From positions 93,523-157,522 of the forward strand of contig CAJNDS010000891.1 of NCBI GenBank assembly GCA_905221605.1: a stretch of DNA of 64,000 nucleotides. The letters run 5' to 3'. This stretch comes from Symbiodinium natans. Lineage: Eukaryota > Sar > Dinophyceae > Suessiales > Symbiodiniaceae. The first letter of the stretch is position 1. Every line of letters starts with the position of its first letter. Position numbers and translations under genes: made by a program. The notes under the pieces were generated by a model, which searched no databases, was not told where the DNA came from, and worked only from the letters and a program-made list of their open reading frames with translations. Positions 53,350 to 63,791 of the stretch are shown one piece after another.

Positions 53350-53472
53350 AAACTTCTAAACTTCTAAACTTCTAAACTTCTAAACTTCTAAACTTCTAAA
53401 CTTCTAAACTTCTAACCTTCTAAACTTCTAAACTTCTAAACTTCTAAACTTCTAAACTTCTAAACTTCTAAA
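53350..53472. repeat. Octamer array CTTCTAAA
   Basis: About 15 nearly perfect copies, bordered by telomere-like units on both sides. Confidence 0.95.
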
Positions 53473-53785
53473 CCCCAAACCCTAGACCTTAAGCCTAAGC
53501 CTAACCTGCGGCTTCATTTACTCGCTGCTTTCTAAAGCTTAGGAGTCACAGGTAAACCCTACATGGGTTGGTGGTCTCTTTACGTAGGGCTTCTGATTTC
53601 ATCGGGGGCATATTCTTGGGTTCTTGTCAGGGTATCTGCGGGCTACATTAAGGTATAAGGGTAACACATAAAGAGGCCACCGGCCTTTATAGGGTAAACC
53701 CTATACATTCTTGAAGCCTCAGAGTTCAGAGCTTTCGGAGGTATAGAGGTTTAGAGGTTCAGGGGTTTAGTGTTACTAGGGGGCA

Positions 53786-54073
53786 GGGTTTAGGGTTTAG
53801 GGTTTAGGGTTTAGGGTTTAGGGTTTAGGGTTTAGGGCTTAGGGCTTAGGGCTTAGGGCTTAGGGCTTTCAGAATTCAAGGGGTATCGGGGTTTAGGGTC
53901 TAGGGTTTTCGGGCTTGTAGGGTTTAGGGGTTTTGGAGGCTTTTTGGGTTCTAGGCGACCCAGGGCCCCTTACCCTAAACCCTAAACCCTAAACCCTAAA
54001 CCCTAAACCCTAAACCCTAAACCCTAAACCCTAAACCCTAAACCCTAAACCCTAAACCCTAAACCCTAAACCC
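53786..54073. repeat. TTTAGGG tract facing a CCCTAAA tract
   Basis: 53786-53872 reads TTTAGGG then CTTAGGG; 53971-54073 reads CCCTAAA. The two orientations point towards each other across a 100-bp spacer. Confidence 0.9.
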
Positions 54074-54181
54074 TTGCCTCATGCTGTAGGGAAGGTTCAT
54101 GGCGAACACGCTGCGGGTCTCAGGACCTGGGTACAAGGGCTTGGGCTGGAGATTTTGGGTTTAAGGTTGTAGGGTGTAGGT

Positions 54182-54318
54182 TGGCATGCTCCCCCTGATA
54201 CTCAGGGTTTAGGGTTTAGGGTTTCGGGTTTAGGGTGTAGGGTTTAGTCCTTAAAGGGGATTCTAATACCCCTACAAAAATCCCCATTAAGGACTGCTAG
54301 TCTAAAGAAAAGGGGAAT
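54182..54318. repeat. Family B element interrupted by a TTTAGGG tract
   Basis: GGCATGCTCCCCCTGATACT is followed by TTTAGGG-type repeats (about 54203-54246), then AGTCCTTAAAGGGGATTCTA and the right arm ATTAAGGACTGCTAGTCTAA. Confidence 0.65.
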
Positions 54319-54742
54319 TTAAAGGTGTAGGGCTTAGGGGTTGATCTCATGGGGAGATCTCGCTTATCATAAGCCTTGAAACAACCATACATGCAAGCCT
54401 CTTATACTCGATTTTCACATCCGAGGCTGTCCTAGAGTGTGTAGGAGATAGTTTAGGGTTTAGGGTTTAGGGGTTTAGGGTTTAGGGTTTGGGGTTTAGG
54501 GGTTTTAGGGCTGGATGACCCCGAATTAGGAAGCTTTAGGGTTTGGGCCCCAAAGTTTGGGGTTTTTTGGGGTTTGGGGTTGAGGGTTTACTAAACCCGG
54601 TTTAGTGTTTGCAGAACACACTGTCCAGCCCTAAACCCCGAGCCCCCAATCCGAGACCTCACCACCCCAAATCGTCAAACCTGCCCTAAACCCCAGGTTC
54701 TGGTCCTAAGCCAGCCCAAAAAAAACACGAGACAGATGGGCC

Positions 54743-54826
54743 GGCTACCGTTATAAGGGTGCCATATTAGATAGTGCCCCCGAAAAAAGGACCCTGACTT
54801 CGAGAACTACCCATATTAGCGCAATG
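54743..54826. repeat. Family H-like element (diverged)
   Basis: The right end ACTTCGAGAACTACCCATAT resembles the 38113 copy. The left end is weak. Confidence 0.35.
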
Positions 54827-55164
54827 GAGGTTTTAAACCCTGATCACCTGCCTGTAAAGGCGTCTAAACACGTCTAAAAGGCCTCGGACAGACTCGGAAA
54901 GCTGCTAAAGGCTTTAACTTTAAACGCATCTAAGGTTTAGGGTCTAGGGTTTAGGGTTTAGGGTAAAGCAAGCCTCTGAAAAAGCTACTAAAAGCTCAAA
55001 CAAACAAAATAAATCAACTGAATTACATGATGTCGCTGAATTAGTTGAACGCGGTCAAAGGCTCTTGGTCTTAAAGCTCGGCCCCTGCGAGGGGTCAAAG
55101 GGCTGATGCGGTTCCAGGCGTGGCTGAGACGGGCATCATGCTCGAAAAAGGCTATGCACGCCTG

Positions 55165-55347
55165 GGTTTAGGGTCAGGGTTTAGGGTTTAGGGTTTAGGG
55201 TTTAGGGTGTAGGGTGTAGGGTGTAGGGTTTAGGGTTTAGGGTTTAGGGTTTAGGGTTTAGGGTTTAGGGTTTAGGGTTTAGGGTTTAGGGTTTAGGGTT
55301 TAGGGTTTAGGGTTTAGGGTTTAGGGTTTAGGGTTTAGGGATTGAGG
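55165..55347 (+). repeat. TTTAGGG tract with a TGTAGGG patch
   Basis: About 26 units; three adjacent TGTAGGG, as at 16831. Confidence 0.95.
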
Positions 55348-55476
55348 GTTTAGGGCTTAGGGATTGCGGGTTGCAGGGGATTGGACAACAACCTTGCGGA
55401 TGAATTAAGGGTACAGCACGCCTTGTGCCTTCAGGCAGTCGTGCGTGAAGTTTCCCTATACCCCAAGCCTACAACC

Positions 55477-55588
55477 CTAGACCCGGGAGTAAGCCAGGAA
55501 TAGAAAGGGTACCCTTTTTGGTGTTACGGTGATTATAAGGGAACCCCAACTCAAAAAATTTGGAAAAAAAGGCACACTCCCGGTCCCA
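55477..55588. repeat. Family E element, uninterrupted
   Basis: GACCCGGGAGTAAGCCAGGA, AAAGGGTACCCTTTTTGGTG and ATAAGGGAACCCCAACTC. Confidence 0.6.
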
Positions 55589-55832
55589 GAACCCTGGACT
55601 ATCCCGGCCCCCTGTTCAGACAGGTTGCTCCTTCCAAATCCTGCAGGGCTGAGTGCAATCCTCTTCCAAAAGCTCCCAAGCCCGAAACAGCCCTAACAAG
55701 CTGGTTTGGGGTCTAGGGTCTAGGGTCTAGGGTCTAGGGTCTAGGGTTTAGGGTTTAGGGCTTAGTGTTTGGGGCTCAAACTCTCAGCCCCCCAAGCCCT
55801 TTCGAAAGGCTCACAGGCCTTTCTTAGGGTAG

Positions 55833-55955
55833 CTTCACGGTCCCTTAAAATGGGCCCTTCACAGGGGATCCCTTAGATAACCAAGGGCCCATACTTCAGA
55901 ACCCTTGTAAGGAGGTAACGGACAACATGAAGGGACCAAATACATACCCTTAAGT
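55833..55955. repeat. Family J repeat
   Basis: GGTAGCTTCACGGTCCCTTA and ACCAAGGGCCCATACTTCAG. Confidence 0.5.
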
Positions 55956-55983
55956 TGAGTCTAAAACCTTACAAAGCCCAAAC

Positions 55984-56137
55984 TAGACCCAGGAGTAACC
56001 CAGGAACAAAAAGGGGCACCCTTTTTGCTCTAAAGGGGGGTTTAGGGTAGTTTAGGGCTTAGGTTTTAGGGTTTAGGGCTTTTCAGGGAACCCAAACCCC
56101 CCCAAAAAAAACGGAACAAGGGCCTCCTCTGGGTCCG
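55984..56137. repeat. Family E element interrupted by a TTTAGGG tract
   Basis: TAGACCCAGGAGTAACCCAG and AAAGGGGCACCCTTTTTGCT, then degenerate TTTAGGG repeats (56041-56079), then CAGGGAACCCAAACCCCC. It lies about 400 bp from the uninterrupted copy at 55477. Confidence 0.65.
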
Positions 56138-56220
56138 AGCTAAACAGTCAGCCCTGGTCCTCCCTTCCATGGTGCCTATGTAGGCTTGCCTGAAGACCTC
56201 ACCGCCCCTTCAGGAACGTT

Positions 56221-56308
56221 CCTAAACCCTAAACCCTAAACCCTAAACCCTAAACCCTAAACCCTAAACCCTAAACCCTAAACCTATAAACCCTAAACCC
56301 TAAACCCG
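56221..56308 (-). repeat. CCCTAAA tract
   Basis: About twelve units. Confidence 0.95.
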
Positions 56309-56871
56309 TAATGAATAACGCTTACCTAAGGAGCTTTGTGTACGTAAGGGGTATTTGTAGCCTCTATCCTCTCCCGCGTGCTTTCTGAGGGTTAAAAACG
56401 CAATTGGGGCATAGGGGTCCAGACCCCCTTCGGCAAGTTGGTCGCACTTAGGGTTAGGGTTTAGGGTTATAGGGCTTAGAGTTTGGGGTTACAGGGTCAT
56501 AGGGTTTAGGGCTATAGGGTCTACGGTTTATCTTTGAAGCTCCAGCATTCAGCAGTCGAGCTGCTCGTCAAGTCATGGAAAAATACCACCCGCTAAACCC
56601 TAAACCCCAAACCCATTGGGCCCCACAATGCTAGCAAAACAACTGTATTTCTTTGAGCCGGAGAACACAAGGACCAGTAGCCCGCTAAAGCCCAAGGCCC
56701 AGTAGACCTAAACCTCAAAGCCCTAGGGTTTAGGGTTTAGGGTTTAGGGTTTAGGGTTTAGGGTCTAAACCTTAAAGTAGGGTAATCCCAAAACCCAAGC
56801 CCTAAAGCCCAAGAGTTGGCCTGCGTGCCTGATTCCACGAAAGTGGTGCCTAATTTCAAACCCCGTAGGGT

Positions 56872-56989
56872 TTATACATATATATATATATATATACATA
56901 GATAAAAAACAAAAATATACATAAATAAATACATATATATATATATGACTATGTATATATATATATATATTTACTTATTTATGTATACA
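56872..56989. repeat. AT-rich TA microsatellite
   Basis: Alternating TA interrupted by ACATAAATAAAT-type text. Confidence 0.9.
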
Positions 56990-57089
56990 GAAGGTAAGAA
57001 AGGGTTTAGGGTTCAGGGTTCAGGGTTGAGGGGCGCAGAGGGTACTTCTTCCCGTCCTTGAGGCTCTGCACTCGCAGCCTGGCTGGGCA

Positions 57090-57289
57090 AGAAGGTTTAG
57101 GGTTTAGGGTTTAGGGTTTACGGTTTAGGGTTTAAGGTTTACGGTTTAGGGTTTAGGGTTTAGGGTTTAGGGTTTAGGGTTTGAGGGTTTTAGGGTTTTA
57201 GGGTTTAGGGTTTAGGGTTTAGGGTTTAGGGTTTAGGGTTTAGGGTTTAGGGTTTAGGGTTTAGGGTTTAGGGTTTAGGGTTTAGGGTG
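57090..57289 (+). repeat. TTTAGGG tract ending at a family I element
   Basis: About 28 units with several TTTACGG and TTTTAGGG variants. Confidence 0.95.
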
Positions 57290-57293
57290 TTTC

Positions 57294-57402
57294 TTAGCTA
57301 CGAATTGCTTAAGAACTCCTCCAAAAACTACAATAATCTTCCTTATAAGCGAAATATGGGAATGATTACTTTGCATATTTTGCGGGTTCTTAAGCAGATA
57401 GC
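57294..57402. repeat. Family I element
   Basis: TTAGCTACGAATTGCTTAAG at the left and GGGTTCTTAAGCAGATAGCA at the right. It begins exactly where the long TTTAGGG tract ends. Confidence 0.65.
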
Positions 57403-57482
57403 AGTTACCGGAGTCACGTTTCAGCTTCACCCTAAACCCAACAAGCAAAAAAATACGAACTTGGGGGTTTACGGCAACAAGG

Positions 57483-57570
57483 GACCCCTAACATAGACCC
57501 CAAATAGTAGGAATCCCACAATCAGGACCCCAACAAGGTACCCCTAAAACCCCCCCATTTTGGATTTAGA
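57483..57570. repeat. Dispersed repeat with GGACCCC/GGTACCCC motifs
   Basis: Same motif order as 14120 and 19199: GGGACCCCTAACATAGACCC, AGGACCCCAACAAGGTACCC. Confidence 0.45.
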
Positions 57571-57640
57571 AGCCCTGAAGTCCCGAACCCTGAACCCGAA
57601 AAGGCGGCGAGAAGCAGCTGGTTCGGGTTTGATTGGTTTA

Positions 57641-57790
57641 GGGTTTAGGGTTTAGGGTTTAGGGTTTAGGGTTTAGGGTTTAGGGTTTAGGGTTTAGGGT
57701 TTAGGGTTTAGGGTTTAGGGTTTAGGGTTTAGGGTTTAGGGTTTAGGGTTTAGGGTTTAGGGTTTAGGGCCTAGGGCCTAGGGCTTAGGG
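57641..57790 (+). repeat. TTTAGGG tract
   Basis: About 18 perfect units, then CCTAGGG. Confidence 0.95.
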
Positions 57791-58299
57791 TTTAGTGTGC
57801 AGGGCTTATTGTTTACAGGCCTTGCATAAAAAGCCTAGGCCCTACAGATCCCCTAAACCCTAAACCTTAAACCCTAAACCGTTAAAGAGGCATTGCAGGC
57901 CTCAAAGTCATACAGGGTTCTTGAGGGGTTCAAGGTTGTGTAACCCAACATTCCCTCATACTCCCTAAGTTTGCAGGCCTTAGGTGCAGTTCAAGGCTTA
58001 GGGGCCCCAATTGAAACTTAAACCCTAAACCCTGAACCCTAAACCCTACACCCTACACCCTGAACCCTAAACATTAAACCCTAAACCCTACACCCTAAAC
58101 CCTAAACCCTAAATCCTAAACCCTAAGCCCTAAACGCTAAACCCTAAACCCTAAACCCTAAACCCTAAACCCTGCAGATTTAGGTCTGCCATCTGCACCC
58201 GAAGCCTCCGCAAAGAGCTGCCCTCCGTTCCAGGCGGTGGATACCTGGGACACAGGATGCACCCTCAAAAACCTTAGGGTTCAGAGGTTTAGGGTTCGA

Positions 58300-58392
58300 G
58301 GTTTAGGGTTTAGGGTTTAGGGTTTAGGGTTTAGGGTTTAGGGTTTAGGGTTTCGGGTTTCGGGTTTCGGGTTTCGGGTTTCGGGTTTAGGG
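58300..58392 (+). repeat. TTTAGGG tract with a TTTCGGG patch
   Basis: About seven TTTAGGG then five TTTCGGG. Confidence 0.95.
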
Positions 58393-58486
58393 CTAGGGTT
58401 TAGGGTCTAGGGTTCGAGGTTTAGGGGCTGCTAAGCCTGCCTTCCCTCATCCCTACCTTAAGAACCAGGATCCGGACCCCTTCCAT

Positions 58487-58577
58487 GCACCCTATATATA
58501 CTACACAACCCAGGGGCCCATACTTCAGCACCCGTTAAAGGAGGCAAGGGACCTTGTTGAGGGCCCATGAAACTACC
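58487..58577. repeat. Family J repeat
   Basis: ACACAACCCAGGGGCCCATA, CAGCACCCGTTAAAGGAGGC and GGCCCATGAAACTACCCT. Confidence 0.55.
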
Positions 58578-59476
58578 CTAGACCCTAAACAATAAACCCT
58601 AAACCCCAAATCTAAAGATCAACCCTTGACCCTAAACCCTAAACCCTAAACCCTAAACTCTAATGGGGCTTTGGAGGCTTAAGGTCTAGAAGGTGATGGG
58701 ATGGATGGCCTACAGTACCGCAATGTCAGTCCGGTAGGAAGTACTTTCCGGCCCAAGTACGCCGGCAGCACACCCTGAATCCTAGGTACAAATATAAACA
58801 TAATCATCAGGGTCTAGGGTTTAGGGTTTAGGGTCTAGGGCTTAATACAAAAAAACAACTACGACAAAAACAACTACAAACACAAGTATACATACAAATC
58901 AAAACATAAAATTCCATACCAAAATGTCCACCGAGGCCTCGGGCCGTAGATGTCTTGGTAGCATAAAGCAGGAAGCAAATAAATGAAAGTATATATGTAT
59001 ACGCAGCTGTTCAAAATGTGCGCCCCCCCCCCTCCCGGAAACAATCAGAAAACTACAACGCTGCCGGCATGGCGTAGTTAGGGTTTTGGATTTAGGGGTT
59101 AGGATTTGGGGTTTAGGCCTTAGGGTTCAGGGTTTAGAGGCTAAAGGGTTTGTAGGGTTCATAGGGTTTAGGGTTTAGGGTTTAGGGTTTAGGGTTTAGG
59201 GTTGATCATAGGGTTAAGGATGCTCCTGCACCCAAGGCGCAGAAACCAACACCTACCAAGATTGCTCCAAGCGCATCCCATGCTCTTGGTTCACTGCAAG
59301 GGTTTAGGGTTTAGGGTTTAGGGTTTAGGGTTTAGGGCTTATAGGGTTTAGGGTATACTGCCTGCGCTCGCAGAACATCTACAAGTCCGTCTCCCCCTTC
59401 CGAGGCCGCGGCCGCCAGGAGCAGGACACAGCAGCGGAGGAAGGCACGGCGCGCCTTGCCTGGCAAGGCATCGAGG

Positions 59477-59542
59477 GTGTAGGGTTTAGGGTTTAGGGTT
59501 TAGGGTTTAGGGTTTAGGGTTTAGGGTTTAGGGTTTAGGGTC
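59477..59542 (+). repeat. TTTAGGG tract
   Basis: Nine units. Confidence 0.95.
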
Positions 59543-59756
59543 TCTGGCCTGGTCTGGTCTCATCATCAGATTCCTAAACCCTCTAAACCATCGAAACCCT
59601 CTAAACAAATCCCTAAACCCTCTAGACGATCGATAAGCCCTCTATGAACTCTCTATATAGCCTCTAAACATCTCTAAACCCTCTATAAACCCCCTACAAA
59701 CCCCTACCCTCTAAAACCCTAAACAGATCCAGCAAAGCCACACAGGTCCAACTCTC

Positions 59757-59957
59757 TTAGGGCAGCTACATGGCCCCTAAATATGGGCCCTTAAACGGGG
59801 ACCCCTTATATACCTCTTGTGTACCCTATACAACCCAAGGGCCCAAACATCAGAACCCTTTAGAGAGGGTAAGGGACCATATCAAGGACCCATGAAACTA
59901 CCCTGAGCCCTAAACCCTAAACCCTAAACCCTAAACCCTAAACCCTAAACCCTAAAC
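59757..59957. repeat. Family J repeat followed by a CCCTAAA tract
   Basis: AGGGCAGCTACATGGCCCCT at the left and GGACCCATGAAACTACCCTG at the right are diverged inverted repeats. CCCTAAA units begin immediately after. Confidence 0.6.
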
Positions 59958-60117
59958 CCCACTATAGAGAGCGGTCTATCGACCCTTGGGCTCCTGTGTC
60001 CGTTCTCCTAAGCTGCGAGCCCCCGTTTTGTTACCCTCTCAGGGGCTGAACACCCTAGCCCCAAAAAAGGTTTTAGGGTTTAGGCTTTAGGGTTTGGGGT
60101 TTAGGGTTTAGGTTTAG

Positions 60118-60600
60118 GGTCCGCCGACCCTGGCGGCGTGTTCCCTTTTCCCCTCCTTACCCCCCAAAGGGCGGGGGGGGGAGGGGGGGGGGGGGGGGGG
60201 GGGGGGGGTACCCCGGCTTTTTCGTGGAGGGCCAGGCATAGGCGGTTTCGCACAGGGCAACCCCCCCCCCCCGCCCTTACCCCCCCCCACCCCCCCTACC
60301 CCCCCCTACCTTTCCCCCCCCACACTTCAAGGATCGTAATCAGGCATCAAAGAGGGCCACCCACACCTGCTGCCCCCGGTGCTGAGTCTGGCCTTTGTTC
60401 AACAAATTGCCCCTGGTGCTACCCCCTACCCCCCGCCCCCCCACGTGTCACAGAGGCGCGAACGTCTCACAACTTTTTGGGATTCTGCCGAGCAGGCTGC
60501 GATGCTCTTCGAACCATGCGATGAGGAAAGCATCCTTTGAGCCGACGAGCAGGTTTAGACCTTTCAACTATGCTCTGGCGGGGTCGGCGGCTTGAGCCGG
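60118..60600. other. GC-rich island with poly-G, sharing its leader with 46744
   Basis: TCCGCCGACCCTGGCGGCGT, then a G run (60173-60208, one A), then TACCCC and C-rich text. Open frames are low-complexity Gly/Pro. Confidence 0.6.
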
Positions 60601-62424
60601 AGGCTCTTAATTTGGGGTTGAACTTCTTACATGTAGTGGGATGCTATATAGCCGAAAAGGGTCAGAGGTTCCCTTCCTAGTCCCTAAGCCCGAAGCTCAC
60701 GAAACATGCATTAAAGACCCTCCCCCCCCCTAAACCCTACACCCGAAACCCTAAAGCCTAAACCCTCCAAAAACACTGTGTCGACCCAAACCCTTAAAAC
60801 CTGAAAGCCCGAAAGCCCTGAAACCAGAAGTTTCAGAGAGCTGCCCACATGGCGACTGAAGAAAGGTGGGTTTAGGGTTTAGGGTTTAGGGGCTAGGGTT
60901 TAGGGTTTAGGGTTTAGGGCTTTTCGTATTTCTCATGTAAGCGGGAGGGGGGGGCGAGGGTTATGGTGTTTTTTTGTTTTATGGTTTGGGGCGTAACGCC
61001 CTTCATGAGCCTTCATTAAAGGACGAATAGCCCGGTAGGGTTCAGGCAGGGTTTCGGGCTGAGGGTGAACCCCAAACCCTGCCGACAGCTCAGAAACCTT
61101 CTGGGCCAGGGTACTGGACGCCGAAGTTTAGTGCCTAGGATGGCACACCTTAAACCCCTCTGAAACATATTCCTAAGTATGATCCCCTTCAACCCAAAAA
61201 GGAAAAATAAAAAAATGTCCCAATGGCCTACCTTGGTGCCATATTGTAAGCTATCATAGAAGTTACACATGCAAGCCATAGCTGAGTGGCCGGAATCATT
61301 TTACAAGACAGGCTACCAGTTGCAGAGGGTTTAGGGTTTAGGGTTTAGAGTTTAGGGTTTAGGGTTTAGGGACTAGGGCTTAGGGTCCCTAGCCCTGAGC
61401 CCCATGAACCCTTGAAAGGCCTCGTGCTTTGTCATGGCCACCCCATGTAGGCCTAGGCATGCAGTCGGCCTGCCTACTGAGGGCACCGTTAGTGGCGTTT
61501 GACGTGGGGATCGAACTGACCCGAAACCCTAAACCCTAAGGGCTCAGTTCTGTTTAGGATTTGCGGCATTTATAGGGTCGACCTAAGCAATTCGTACCTC
61601 ATATTGTGTATAACGGGTTTGGAATGTAGGGGTCTCCGAAATTCGGGTAAGTAGGGTTTAGGGTTTAGAGGGTCCTCATTATCAGGACTTGTGGGGTTGA
61701 AGTTTTCGGGAGCTGAAGGACTTAGGGTTTAGGGTTTAGGGTTTCGGATTTAGGGTTTAGGGTTCAGGGTTTAGGGTTTAGGGTACTTCTTCAGCTCCCA
61801 AAAACGCCTCCCAACACTCTCATTCTCTATCGGCGCTGCGCACCCTGGAAATCGCGAACGACAGGGCTCCCAAAGGTCCATAAAGGGATCCGGAGTTAGA
61901 GGGGGTTTAGGGTTTATATAGGGTTTAGGGTTTAGGGTCTAGGGTACCTTTCTTGAGGTTCATACAAGGAGTGGTCGGGTGAGGGCTTAAATTCGGGCTC
62001 AGCATGTTTAGTTTTATTTGTGAATTGTCACCTCCTAAACCCTAAACCCTAAATCCTAAACCCTAAACCCTAAACCCAAAGGGGGAGGGGGGCACATCGT
62101 ATCTTCTAAGGCCATGTCGAAACTTTCACAGGGATCGCTCTTTGGAGGACTGACCATATCAGCCGACTAAGACGACAACAGATTTCAAACCTGAATTAGG
62201 TTGCTGTGATTTAAGACTGAGGATGCTACAATATTAATTATGTATCCATGCTGTGGCACTTAGCTTCACGATTAAGGACACAGATTTTGGCTCGTCTTTG
62301 CACGACACTTGCCATGAGACCCACAGCGAGCACTGAACAAAGCACCTGAAAACCAAGTGAACCCTAAATTTGGGGTCATCTACCCTATATTTACTGCTAT
62401 AACACTAGAACTCCTACCAATGTA

Positions 62425-62540
62425 CCCTAAACCCTAAACCCTAAACCCTAAACCCTAAACCCTAAACCCTAAACCCTAAACCCTAAACCCTAAACCCTAA
62501 ACCCTAAACCCTAAACCCGAAACCCGAAACCCGAAACCCT
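62425..62540 (-). repeat. CCCTAAA tract ending in CCCGAAA
   Basis: About 13 units then three CCCGAAA. Confidence 0.95.
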
Positions 62541-62658
62541 TTCCTTTGGCTTTCAAGGGCCCCAAGAGTGAGAGCTCTGGAAGCGTCGTGCATGCACTTT
62601 GGACAGCACTTCCTTCAAGGCTCACCGGCATGGATGCCTGGACCCTACTAGTAACCCT

Positions 62659-62770
62659 AGGGTTTAGGGTTTTAGGGTTTAGGGTTTAGGGTTTAGGGTT
62701 TAGGGTTTAGGGTTTAGGGTTTAGGGTTTAGGGTTTAGGGTTTAGGGTTTGGGGTTTAGGGTTTAGGGCT
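62659..62770 (+). repeat. TTTAGGG tract
   Basis: About 15 units. Confidence 0.95.
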
Positions 62771-62933
62771 TAGGGGGTCGCACAGGGTCGTGTGCTATTT
62801 TGGGAGCAGCCCTTTCCTGAGGCAATATGTGCAGTCTGAGAACAGGTCTAGGGTTCCAAGTTTAGGGCTTGGGGGGTTACAGGGCCTAGGGCGTGCGGGT
62901 GCTCCAGTCTGGCACAACTCTCCGAAGAGATCC

Positions 62934-63022
62934 CCTAAACCCTAAACCCTAAACCCTAAACCCTAAACCCTAAACCCTAAGCCCTAAACCCTAAACCCTG
63001 AACCCTAAACCCCAAACCCTAA
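62934..63022 (-). repeat. CCCTAAA tract
   Basis: About 12 units with minor variants. Confidence 0.95.
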
Positions 63023-63229
63023 TTTTTACCCTAAACCCCGCCGGCGGCTGTGACGCGTTAAACCGATTGGCCCCTCACTGTCGGGTCAGGCCCACAGGGT
63101 GAAAATCGCCGAGGCGGCCGCACGCCGAAGTCGGGTTTTTCGGCTCAGGGTTTAGGGTTTAGGGTTTGGGGTTTAGGGTTTAGGGTTTGGGGTTTGGATT
63201 CTAGGGCTTAGGTGTAGGGTTTCGGCTTA

Positions 63230-63610
63230 GGTTTAGGTGGGGGGGGGGGGGGGGGTTCTAGGGTTTTAGGGGGGTGTAGCGGGGTTCTAGGGTTTCGGGG
63301 GGCTTTTGGTGTTTGTAGGGTTTAGGGTTCTAGGGTTTAAGTGGCTTTAGGGGGCTTTAGGGGTCTTTATAGGGGGGTTCTAGGGCGTTGTAGGGTTTAG
63401 GGGTTGGAGGGTGTTCTAGGGCTCCAGGGGGGTGGGTGTATTGTGTTCTAGGGCTTAGGGGGTTGCTAGGGGGTTTGGGGGGTTGCTAGGGGGTTTGGGG
63501 GGTTTAGGGGAGATTAGGGGGGTTCAGGGGGTTAGGGGGTTTAGGGGGTTTGGGGGGTTAGGGGGGTTAGGGGGTTCAGGACTTTAGGAGGTTTAGGGGG
63601 TTAAAGGGGT
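63230..63610 (+). repeat. Decayed G-rich array (TTAGGGGG/TTCTAGGG types)
   Basis: Strong strand asymmetry: G-rich on the plus strand throughout, with units of 7-12 bases and runs of G. It looks like an eroded telomeric tract with extra G. Confidence 0.75.
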
Positions 63611-63685
63611 TTAGGGTTTAGACTTGTGGTCTGGGAGTCAGACAGAGGGTCAGAAGATTATTGGCTCAGGCTTTGGCGTCTAGGC

Positions 63686-63791
63686 TTGGGATGTTCCCCC
63701 TTATACTAACAGTCCTTGAGAGGGATGATAATAGGGAGTACGATCATCCATAATAAGGACTGCCAGTAGTTCGTATAAAGGGGGAACATTG
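63686..63791. repeat. Family B element, uninterrupted
   Basis: TTGGGATGTTCCCCCTTATA at the left and ATAAAGGGGGAACATTG at the right, with AACAGTCCTTGAGAGG facing ATAAGGACTGCC. Confidence 0.75.

Larger units (their letters stand above)
47871..60117. other. Telomere-like mosaic, seventh part, no gene
   Basis: Contains families A, B, E, F, H, I and J, the ATAC microsatellite, the CTTCTAAA array and AT-rich microsatellite sequence at 56872. The longest stretch poor in telomeric units is about 52260-52830, which carries a coding-like scrap. 58850-59000 is A-rich (ACAAAAACAACTACAAACAC) with nothing recognisable. Confidence 0.7.
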
